Below the pieces are notes generated by a model. That model did no database searches, was not told where the DNA came from, and saw only the letters and a program-made list of their open reading frames with translations. DNA of 57,797 bases from positions 1 through 57,797 of the forward strand of contig CANGDL010000010.1 of assembly GCA_947452675.1 (NCBI GenBank), written 5' to 3'. Of this stretch, positions 34,604 through 41,956 are shown piece after piece (the stretch's first letter is position 1; each line of letters opens with the position of its first letter). The translations under genes were made by a program, and so were the position numbers. The DNA is from Microbacteriaceae bacterium (lineage in GTDB: Bacteria > Actinomycetota > Actinomycetes > Actinomycetales > Microbacteriaceae).

Positions 34604-34652
34604 ACGCTAAAGGTGGACGTGTTTCTCGGTAGACCTAAAAAGAAGGTTGTCC

Positions 34653-34688
34653 AGATCTGGGTGGTTGCGCACACAGCCACCCAGATCT
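34653..34688 (+). other. Leader hairpin before the sugar-binding-protein gene
   Basis: AGATCTGGGTGG pairs perfectly with CCACCCAGATCT across a 12-base loop (TTGCGCACACAG). It ends 22 bases before the GTG start and just ahead of the GAGGAG ribosome-binding site; no T-run follows, so it is not a normal terminator. A stabilising or regulatory leader element is possible. Confidence 0.55.
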
Positions 34689-34710
34689 TCAAACCGTTGA
34701 GGAGAATAGC

Positions 34711-35967
34711 GTGATTAAATTTTCAAAGCCGCTCAAGGCCCTAGTAGCGATCGCCGCTATTGCTGTTGGGCTTGGTCAGTTTTCCCCGGCCCTTGCGGCC
34801 TCAAAGACGGTCGTGACCATCTGGTCATTCGGAAACGTCATCCGCCCCGAGCTAGTCACAGAATATGAGGCTGCTCACCCTGACATTTCGATTGTGGTCA
34901 AGAAGTCTGAGCTCGACCCACACCACAACTCGCTTATTACCGCGATGCTCGCAAAAAACACTCCCGACATCGCCGCCATTGAGGTTTCATACTCTGGCTA
35001 TTTCCGCTCGTACCCAAAGTACTTCACCGATCTTCGCACTCTAGGTGCTTCTGACATGCAGAGCGACTACCTTGACTGGCGTTGGGATCAGGGTGTTGCA
35101 GACAACGGTGCCGTGATCGGAATTCCAACCGATGTCGGTGGCGCTGCAATCGCATATCGCACCGACCTCTTCAAGGCGGCTGGGCTTCCTACCGACCCAA
35201 CCTCAGTCTCTGCTCTTTGGCCGACCTGGGATAAGTACATTGCAGTGGGCGAGAAGTACAAGGCTAAGACCAAGAAGTCGTTCCTTGACAGCTCGGGCAC
35301 CGTATATGCGGCGATTCTCAACCAGGGTACCCAGAAGTACTACGACCGTAGCGGCAACTTGATCTACTCGTCGAATGCACAGGTTAAGACTGCATTCAAC
35401 GGCACATCTAAGGCACTGGCGTCGGGAATCGGCAGCAACATCTCACAGTTCACCTCTGACTGGAACGTCGGTATGAACAAGGGCACCTTTGCCACCATCA
35501 TTGCTCCAGCTTGGATGATGGACTACATCAAGCAGCAGGCTCCTGCAACTAAGGGCAAGTGGAACATCGCGTCACTTCCCGGCGGTGGTGGCAACATCGG
35601 TGGCAGCCAGCTATCAATTCCTGCCTCGGCAAAGCACCCTCAAGAGGCGATGGATTTCATGAAGTGGTACCTATCTCCAGCGATGCAACTCAGAGTTTTC
35701 AAGACTTACGGTTTGTTCCCTTCAACCAAGACCTTGTATGACGACCCTGCCGTAAAGAACTACACCGACCCGTTCTTCAGCAACGCTCCGGTTGGTGCGA
35801 TTTACACCAAGGGTGCATTGGCGTTGAAGCCGATTTTCGAAGGCCGCAAAGAACGTCAGATTGACAACATCTTTGGCCAGGCGCTTTCGCGAATCGCTTT
35901 GAAGAAGCAGACTGCCGCAGCGGCCTGGCAACAGGCGCTTTCTGAAATCAAGAACACCGTCGGTTAG
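34711..35967 (+). CDS. ABC sugar transporter, extracellular substrate-binding protein
   Basis: 418 residues of the family-1 (MalE-like) binding-protein class: an N-terminal export signal (KALVAIAAIAVGLGQFSPALA), TVVTIWSFGNVIRPELVTEY and the later GGSQLSIPASAKHPQEAMDF segment. There is no lipobox cysteine, which is odd for a Gram-positive binding protein. GTG start behind GAGGAG. It heads an operon with two permeases and a GH1 beta-glucosidase, so the ligand is probably a beta-gluco-oligosaccharide. LacI-type operators and a leader hairpin lie upstream. Confidence 0.9.
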   Translation: MIKFSKPLKALVAIAAIAVGLGQFSPALAASKTVVTIWSFGNVIRPELVTEYEAAHPDISIVVKKSELDPHHNSLITAMLAKNTPDIAAIEVSYSGYFRSYPKYFTDLRTLGASDMQSDYLDWRWDQGVADNGAVIGIPTDVGGAAIAYRTDLFKAAGLPTDPTSVSALWPTWDKYIAVGEKYKAKTKKSFLDSSGTVYAAILNQGTQKYYDRSGNLIYSSNAQVKTAFNGTSKALASGIGSNISQFTSDWNVGMNKGTFATIIAPAWMMDYIKQQAPATKGKWNIASLPGGGGNIGGSQLSIPASAKHPQEAMDFMKWYLSPAMQLRVFKTYGLFPSTKTLYDDPAVKNYTDPFFSNAPVGAIYTKGALALKPIFEGRKERQIDNIFGQALSRIALKKQTAAAAWQQALSEIKNTVG

Positions 35968-35976
35968 TAGCCAAAA

Positions 35977-36939
35977 GTGTCGAACACAACTCTGCGATCG
36001 CCAAATCCCTGGCGAGCCTCGAGCAAGCCGCAGGCCCGAAAACTAGGGCAGCTAAAGAAGCACGAGTCAAGGTGGGCCTTCCTGTTCATTTCGCCGTTCT
36101 TCTTGATGTTCCTTGTCTTCGGCCTTGCGCCTGTGTTGTTTTCGACATACATCGCTTTTTTCTCGTGGGATCCACTGGGTGATACAAAGTTCATCGGAAT
36201 TGATAACTTCACCTACCTGGTAAATGACTCGAGATTTTGGCAGGCGACTGGAAACACCTTCAGTATTTGGGCTTTTTCAACGTTCCCGCAGATGATATTG
36301 GCTTTGTTCTTGGCGAGCGTGCTCAGGAACCCCAAGCTTCGTGCCCCGATCTTCTGGCGCACGCTTCTGCTAATCCCAAATATCACTTCGGTGCTTGCGG
36401 TGGCGATTGTCTTCGGTCAGCTGTTCGGCCGTGATTTTGGAATGATCAACGTTGTGCTCGGCTTCATGGGCTTTCAGCACATCGACTTCGTTTCAAACCC
36501 GCTCGCAGGTCACATCGCCATAGCAACGATGATTACTTGGCGCTGGGTTGGCTATAACGCGCTGATTTTCCTAGCAGCCATGATTGCGATTCCGAATGAG
36601 CTTTACGAGTCGGCTGAGTTGGATGGCGCAAGCCGTTGGCAGCAATTCCGCTATGTGACTCTCCCGGGTCTTCGCAACACAATTACCTTTGTAATCATCG
36701 TTGGCACCATCGGCGGTCTTCAGGTTTTTGCCGAACCATTGACTCTCTCGGGAAACTTTAACGGTGGCGACAGCCGACAGTTCTCGACTCTAACTCTGTT
36801 CTTGTTCGAGCAGATGTTTGTCGAGCAAAAGTATGGCTACGCGGCGGCAATCGGAATTGCAATCACATTCATCGTTCTGATCATCTCGCTGATCAACTTC
36901 TTGCTCACCCGTCGAATTGCAAGTGAGGGCTCAAAATGA
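35977..36939 (+). CDS. ABC sugar transporter permease (MalF type)
   Basis: 320 residues, six or more membrane segments and the cytoplasmic EAA loop ELYESAELDGASRWQQFRYVTLPGL that docks the ATPase. Typical carbohydrate-import (CUT1) first permease with an N-terminal basic stretch. The GTG start lies nine bases after the binding-protein stop; the 3' end overlaps the second permease by four bases. Confidence 0.93.
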   Translation: MSNTTLRSPNPWRASSKPQARKLGQLKKHESRWAFLFISPFFLMFLVFGLAPVLFSTYIAFFSWDPLGDTKFIGIDNFTYLVNDSRFWQATGNTFSIWAFSTFPQMILALFLASVLRNPKLRAPIFWRTLLLIPNITSVLAVAIVFGQLFGRDFGMINVVLGFMGFQHIDFVSNPLAGHIAIATMITWRWVGYNALIFLAAMIAIPNELYESAELDGASRWQQFRYVTLPGLRNTITFVIIVGTIGGLQVFAEPLTLSGNFNGGDSRQFSTLTLFLFEQMFVEQKYGYAAAIGIAITFIVLIISLINFLLTRRIASEGSK

Positions 36940-37808
36940 CATTGCAGGCGACGCGAGCTCCAAAGCTATTTGGCTCGAGAAAAAGCTTGAAGAAAAAGGT
37001 CTCACCACTGAGTTACCTGCTCCTAATATTCATGGCTTTTGTTTCAATTTTTCCTTTCTATTGGATGTTTGTAGTTGCGTCCAGCGGTTCGGATGAGATT
37101 TCTAAGATTCCACCTTCAATCGTTCCGGGTCCTCGATTCCTCAAGGTAATGGCCGATGTTTATGCGGCGGTTCCCTTCAATCAGGCGCTGATTAACACCC
37201 TGATCGTCGGAGTCTCGGTTGCGGTTGCCCAGGTATTTTTCTGCGGTTTGGCCGGTTTCGCGTTCGCGAAGCTCAACTTCAAAGGTCGCCGCGTTCTCAT
37301 CCTGGTCATCATCGGAACCATGATGCTGCCAAGCCAACTAGGCATCATCCCAATGTTCATTTTGATGGGAAATCTTGGCTGGATTGACACACTTTATGCG
37401 CTGATCGTTCCTGCTCTGATCACTGCGTTTGGCGTGTTTTGGATGCGTCAAATTATTGATAGCCAGGTGCCAAACGAATTGCTTGAGGCCGCAAGCCTTG
37501 ATGGAGCCGGCGTTCTCAGGACTTTCACACGAATCGTGTTCCCGGTCATTCGATCGAGCGCTTTGGTCCTGGGCCTTTTCTCATTCCTTGGATCTTGGAA
37601 CGACTTCTTGTGGCCATTGCTGGTTCTTCAGACTCCAGCAAACTTCACGGTACAGGTTGCAATTAATCAGCTAAAAGGCAGTTACACACTCGACTATGCG
37701 CTCAACATGGGTGGAGCATTCATGGCGACGGCACCGTTGCTTCTACTCTTCATCTTTGTTGGAAAGCGCCTGGTCGGCGGAGTTATGGATGGGGCGGTGA
37801 AGGGCTAA
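36936..37808 (+). CDS. ABC sugar transporter permease (MalG type)
   Basis: 290 residues, six hydrophobic segments, EAA loop NELLEAASLDGAGVLRTFTRIVFPVI. It is the second CUT1 permease, partnering the previous gene. No ATPase is encoded in the operon; actinobacterial CUT1 systems often share one MsiK-type ATPase coded elsewhere (family knowledge). Its stop overlaps the GH1 ATG by one base. Confidence 0.93.
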   Translation: MTLQATRAPKLFGSRKSLKKKVSPLSYLLLIFMAFVSIFPFYWMFVVASSGSDEISKIPPSIVPGPRFLKVMADVYAAVPFNQALINTLIVGVSVAVAQVFFCGLAGFAFAKLNFKGRRVLILVIIGTMMLPSQLGIIPMFILMGNLGWIDTLYALIVPALITAFGVFWMRQIIDSQVPNELLEAASLDGAGVLRTFTRIVFPVIRSSALVLGLFSFLGSWNDFLWPLLVLQTPANFTVQVAINQLKGSYTLDYALNMGGAFMATAPLLLLFIFVGKRLVGGVMDGAVKG

Positions 37809-39178
37809 TGAAGGGCTTTCCAAAGAATTTCAATTGGGGTGTTGCAACCTCCAGTTATCAAATCGAAGGTGGCGTTTTTGAAGACGGCCGAGGTGAGAGC
37901 ATCTGGGACCGCTTCTGCGCGACTCCGGGAAAAGTCGCCAACTCGGAGAATGGCAATCTAGCCTGCGATCACTACCACCGCTATCCGCAAGACGTGCAGC
38001 TGATGAAGGAGTTGGGTGTCAGCACCTATCGCTTCTCAATTGCTTGGCCTCGCCTCTTTCCAAAGGGTGACGAGGTTCGCGAAGAACGAGGGTTTGATTT
38101 TTATAACCGTCTGATTGATGAGCTATTGGCAAACGGCATTAAGCCGATGCCCACTCTCTATCACTGGGATCTTCCTCAGCCTTTGCAGGATGCGGGCGGG
38201 TGGGCAAATCGTGAGACTGTGGAGGCTTTCGCTAAGTATTCGGCAGCAGCCGTTGAAGCCTTTGGAGATCGAGTTCAAGACTGGCTAACCCTCAATGAAC
38301 CTTGGTGTGTAACTTGGTTGGGTTACATGAACGGTGTTCACGCGCCGGGTGTTCAGAACCTAGATCACGCTCTAGCCGCAGCCCACCACACTGCTCTTGC
38401 GCACGCCGAGGCTGCGCGCGCGATGCGTGCAGTGAACCCGAATGTAAGAGTTGGGCTCGCTTTAAACATGACCAACTACCGCCTGGAAGATGAGTCGGAT
38501 GAGCAACTCGCTGAGCTGGGCGACCTCATGGATGCTCAACTAAACCGTTGGTGGATCGATGCATTCCTAAACGGAACCTATCCAGCACCACTGCTCAAGC
38601 TTCACGAGCAGCGACTGTCAAAAATTATTCGACCGGGAGACTTTGACAAACTCAAAGTCCAAACCGACTTTATGGGAGTCAACTATTACAGTGACTCATT
38701 CATCGGGTTGCCTCGGGAAGAGGACAAGCCGCTAAATGAAGGAGGGCTGTTCCCTTTCCCGCATCGAATGAATGGCACCGCTCCTGGTCCGTATACAGAC
38801 ATGGGTTGGCCCGTTACGCCAGATGGCCTCGAAGATTTACTACTTCGCATCGCCCGCGATTGGCCAGAAATCGAAGACCTGGCCATTACCGAAAATGGCG
38901 CGGCCTATGACGAAGAGCCAAACGAACAGGGCATCGTGGAAGATGATCGCAGAGTCCAATATTTGCGTACGCACCTGGCAGCTGCAGGGCGTGCGATTGA
39001 AAAGGGTGCCCCGTTGAAGTCCTACTATGCTTGGTCACTAATGGATAATTTCGAGTGGGCCGAGGGGTATAACAAGAGATTTGGGTTGGTTCACGTGAAC
39101 TTCAAAACTCTTGAGCGCACGGTGAAAAACAGCGGCAAGGCTTATACCGAAATCATCCAAGCAAGCCGCAAGGCCTGA
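37808..39178 (+). CDS. GH1 beta-glucosidase
   Basis: 456 residues of a retaining GH1 enzyme: N-terminal FNWGVATSSYQIEGG, the acid/base glutamate in WLTLNEPW, the nucleophile in LAITENGAAY and the C-terminal WSLMDNFEWAEGYNKRFGLV. No signal peptide, so it acts in the cytoplasm on imported beta-linked oligosaccharides and releases glucose. Translationally coupled to the upstream permease, and followed after 25 bases by the LacI gene. Confidence 0.95.
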   Translation: MKGFPKNFNWGVATSSYQIEGGVFEDGRGESIWDRFCATPGKVANSENGNLACDHYHRYPQDVQLMKELGVSTYRFSIAWPRLFPKGDEVREERGFDFYNRLIDELLANGIKPMPTLYHWDLPQPLQDAGGWANRETVEAFAKYSAAAVEAFGDRVQDWLTLNEPWCVTWLGYMNGVHAPGVQNLDHALAAAHHTALAHAEAARAMRAVNPNVRVGLALNMTNYRLEDESDEQLAELGDLMDAQLNRWWIDAFLNGTYPAPLLKLHEQRLSKIIRPGDFDKLKVQTDFMGVNYYSDSFIGLPREEDKPLNEGGLFPFPHRMNGTAPGPYTDMGWPVTPDGLEDLLLRIARDWPEIEDLAITENGAAYDEEPNEQGIVEDDRRVQYLRTHLAAAGRAIEKGAPLKSYYAWSLMDNFEWAEGYNKRFGLVHVNFKTLERTVKNSGKAYTEIIQASRKA

Positions 39179-39203
39179 GCTCGTTAGCAATTTAGGGGTA
39201 GAA

Positions 39204-40223
39204 ATGACTTTGACTTCGCCGTCAACAGCTCGCTCGACCTATGCCGAAATTGCCGAGAGCGCTGGTGTTAGCAAGGCGACAGTTTCTCGCGTTTTGAACG
39301 GTGACGATCGTGTTCACCCAGACCGAATCGCTTCGGTGATTGAGGCCGCAGAGAAACTCGGCTACCGACCGAACCGCGCGGCTCGAGCACTTTCAACCGG
39401 AAGAACGGGTCTGGTTGCAGTTGTCATTGATGACGAACCTACCGCTTTGAGTGACCCATTTTGGGGTGTTGTTCTTGCCGGCATCAGCCGAGTCTTCCTG
39501 GCAAATGACCTTCACTCGCTGCTCATGGTGACTCCACTCGGTTCTCCTGAGGGTGCAATCGCGCACTATCTGGAAGGTGGCGAAGTTGATGGAGCGATAT
39601 TCCTTCAGGTCCACAAGGATGAAGTCATCAATAAGGTGCACGCCGATGGCCTACCTGTGGTTCTAATAGGTCGCCCAATTGATGAGAATTCCGAGATTCC
39701 CTTTGTCGACACAGACAACATTGGTGGTGGCCTCCAGGCAACCAAGTATCTTTTTGACCGAGGTTGCAGCAAGGTTGCAACCCTCACTGGAGATCTCGAC
39801 GCTAGTGCTGGTGCCGACAGACTAAGTGGATACAAAAAGGCCCACGAAGATGCCGGCCGCGAGTTGGATCTTGATCTGATTGCCCGCGCGAACTGGACCT
39901 TCGAGAGTGCCAAAATCATGACACTACGACTGTTAGCTAAACACCCAGACATTGATGGAATCTTTGCGGCAAACGACATCATGGCAATTGGCGCTATCGC
40001 AGCCATTCAGGAACGCGGTCGTCGCGTGCCAGATGACATCGCAGTAGTTGGCTTCGATGACAGCCTGCTTTCGCAGACTCACCGTCCGGGAATCACTACC
40101 GTCCGGCAGGACATCATCGGGCTAGGCGCAGCTGCGGCAGAAACCATGATTGCTTTGTTGCAGTCGCGAACTCCTGAAATCGAAGTTTTATCCACAGAAA
40201 TTATGATTCGAGAAACTGCTTAA
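39204..40223 (+). CDS. LacI family regulator of the beta-glucan locus
   Basis: 339 residues: N-terminal HTH IAESAGVSKATVSRVLNGDD with hinge helix (NRAARALSTGRTG) and a sugar-binding-like domain with VVGFDDSLLSQTHRPGITTV near the end. Last gene of the importer/GH1 run, with an AGGGG ribosome-binding site. It is the natural candidate for binding the four GAAAWCGGTTTC operators at 34525, 34592, 41736 and 41804; the inducer may be a glucan oligosaccharide (inference). Confidence 0.93.
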   Translation: MTLTSPSTARSTYAEIAESAGVSKATVSRVLNGDDRVHPDRIASVIEAAEKLGYRPNRAARALSTGRTGLVAVVIDDEPTALSDPFWGVVLAGISRVFLANDLHSLLMVTPLGSPEGAIAHYLEGGEVDGAIFLQVHKDEVINKVHADGLPVVLIGRPIDENSEIPFVDTDNIGGGLQATKYLFDRGCSKVATLTGDLDASAGADRLSGYKKAHEDAGRELDLDLIARANWTFESAKIMTLRLLAKHPDIDGIFAANDIMAIGAIAAIQERGRRVPDDIAVVGFDDSLLSQTHRPGITTVRQDIIGLGAAAAETMIALLQSRTPEIEVLSTEIMIRETA

Positions 40224-40298
40224 AAAATTTGCAACAAAAGTAAAACGAGTGTGTGCGCACTCCATGAAGTTCAATGATGAAACCTGAGAGGTAACTAA

Positions 40299-41726
40299 AT
40301 GCGCACCTATTCACGAGTCGCAGCCGTCGTGGCTGCGGTCGCTCTGTTCACATACCTTGGCCCGGTGAGCGCATCTAACGCCTCGGGTTTCGTTCCGACT
40401 TTGAGCTGGGCAAACCTGCACGTCAAGAAGCAAACCGGCGTGTTTGAACGCTATACCCGAGAGTTCGATGCCAAGGAGCAACTAATTGCTGACTCCGAGA
40501 CTCAGCACAACACCGCCTGGGTTCGCACCGATCAGAAGAGCGTGACTGTCCAGTATGTGGGGACTCCTGCAAACGCAGGCCAGCAGGTCAAGTTTGTTGT
40601 CGATAGTGATGTGAAATACACCGACAACATCGCCGGTGACGAAAACCTTGCCACTGTTGACTCGAACGGAATTGCCGAATTGGTAATTACCCCCGCCGTC
40701 GCGGCGCAGGCGGACGACTCTATCCGTGTCGACTTGAACAACGGTGCAACCACGGTTGGCACCATGCTCATTTTGTTCAAGAACGCCGGCTTCGCGCCGA
40801 TCGTGAAGTTGGTTGGAACCGCAACAGGCCCAGAGGCTGTTTGCGACTACAAGTTTGACTGTCAGGGAAGCGACCTGTGGGAGGCTACTTATGAATGGAG
40901 TGTTTTCAAGCGCGGTTGGTTGCCAGAGTATGCGCAGGTTTACGCAAAGTCATACCTGTTCGGTTCGACCGTTGGTTTGAAATATCGAGTTTTCGACATT
41001 TGGGGAACTCCTCAGGCAAAGAAGTCGGTATCGCTAGTCGTCGACCACGGTTGCAGCGTTTGCAAGTGGGATAAGTATGTTGGCAAGAAGTCCACAGACT
41101 CGAACGGCTATGTACTGTTCTCCGTGAAGAACCTCAACACTAAGGCTCAAGTTCTCAAATACAGCTCGGTAAACCAAGACACTAAGGAAACCGGAACCGG
41201 ATTCTTACCGTTCAGCATCAACCCGACCACAAACGACCTGGATGAGTCGGTTGACTACATCTGGCCACAGATTGTCCCAGACCTAACCATTCGCCCAACC
41301 GCAGTGACTCTCACCGTTAACAGCCGAGGCGATGTCGCGGCAGACCTGAATGGCAACGTGCTCGGAGATTCAGGTTCAAACCCGGCGTTGCCGATCGATG
41401 CTGCAGGTGTTGCTCGAACTGACCAGGTCTTGGTCACTTTGGCAGTTAGTTACTTGCGCAATGCTGAAGCGAATGCGCTTTACTCGCCGGATGTTCAAGT
41501 GACCGCTACAAACGGCGGAATGGCGACGCTGATTACCCCAACAAACAAGGCTGACACCATGACTGCTGTCGGTAACGGCAAAAATTCGCTGGTGTTTGGA
41601 TACAACAGCAGCAATAAGAAAAAGGACGTTCAAATCATGTTGACCGGCACAAAAGCCGGGTCTACAACTTGGACATTCACCATTGGTGGAGTCAAGAAGA
41701 CTGTCACCCAGGTTTTCAAAAAATAA
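40299..41726 (+). CDS. Large secreted protein with Ig-like (Big-like) repeats (475 aa)
   Basis: A signal peptide (VAAVVAAVALFTYLGPVSAS) then about 450 residues of beta-rich extracellular sequence, with segments such as VTVQYVGTPANAGQQVKFVV and VGLKYRVFDIWGTPQAKKSV that look like bacterial Ig-like domains, and the motif DYIWPQIVP, also present in the 947-residue neighbour (VDVLWPHIS). A CSVCKW pair is the only cysteine cluster of note. No catalytic motif, no anchor. The role is unknown; placement between the LacI gene and an operator pair suggests a polymer-binding or surface-layer role. Confidence 0.75.
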   Translation: MRTYSRVAAVVAAVALFTYLGPVSASNASGFVPTLSWANLHVKKQTGVFERYTREFDAKEQLIADSETQHNTAWVRTDQKSVTVQYVGTPANAGQQVKFVVDSDVKYTDNIAGDENLATVDSNGIAELVITPAVAAQADDSIRVDLNNGATTVGTMLILFKNAGFAPIVKLVGTATGPEAVCDYKFDCQGSDLWEATYEWSVFKRGWLPEYAQVYAKSYLFGSTVGLKYRVFDIWGTPQAKKSVSLVVDHGCSVCKWDKYVGKKSTDSNGYVLFSVKNLNTKAQVLKYSSVNQDTKETGTGFLPFSINPTTNDLDESVDYIWPQIVPDLTIRPTAVTLTVNSRGDVAADLNGNVLGDSGSNPALPIDAAGVARTDQVLVTLAVSYLRNAEANALYSPDVQVTATNGGMATLITPTNKADTMTAVGNGKNSLVFGYNSSNKKKDVQIMLTGTKAGSTTWTFTIGGVKKTVTQVFKK

Positions 41727-41735
41727 ATAAGACCT

Positions 41736-41747
41736 GAAAACGGTTTC
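41736..41747. promoter_or_regulatory. LacI-type operator 3
   Basis: GAAAACGGTTTC within CTGAAAACGGTTTCACT, one base different from operators 1, 2 and 4. It starts ten bases after the stop of the 475-residue protein gene. Confidence 0.65.
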
Positions 41748-41803
41748 ACTAAGCAGTTCAGAATAGTAAAAATGATAATGTCACATTTTTATAAATGTTT
41801 AGT

Positions 41804-41815
41804 GAAATCGGTTTC
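41804..41815. promoter_or_regulatory. LacI-type operator 4
   Basis: GAAATCGGTTTC within GTGAAATCGGTTTCAG, identical 12-mer to operators 1 and 2, 68 bases from operator 3, upstream of the 947-residue surface-protein gene. Confidence 0.75.
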
Positions 41816-41956
41816 AGGGGTTTCAAAGTGCCGATAGATTCGAAGTATCCGCAGGCTTCGGCCGAACATATCCGGTGAATCGATCTTATGAACGAGTGTG
41901 CGTGACTTCTTCAGACGATCACCTTTCAGCAACAGCTTGAAAGGATCAAAATAACC

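Larger units (their letters stand above)
34386..34710. promoter_or_regulatory. Divergent control region of the beta-glucan locus
   Basis: This 325-base gap holds no gene. It contains two LacI-type operators (34525-34536 and 34592-34603), a perfect 12-bp inverted repeat with a 12-base loop (34653-34664 and 34677-34688) in the leader of the binding-protein gene, and the word TGGGTGG followed by (TT)TTGCGCACAC at 34414 and 34658. Promoter boxes are not clear enough to call. Confidence 0.6.
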
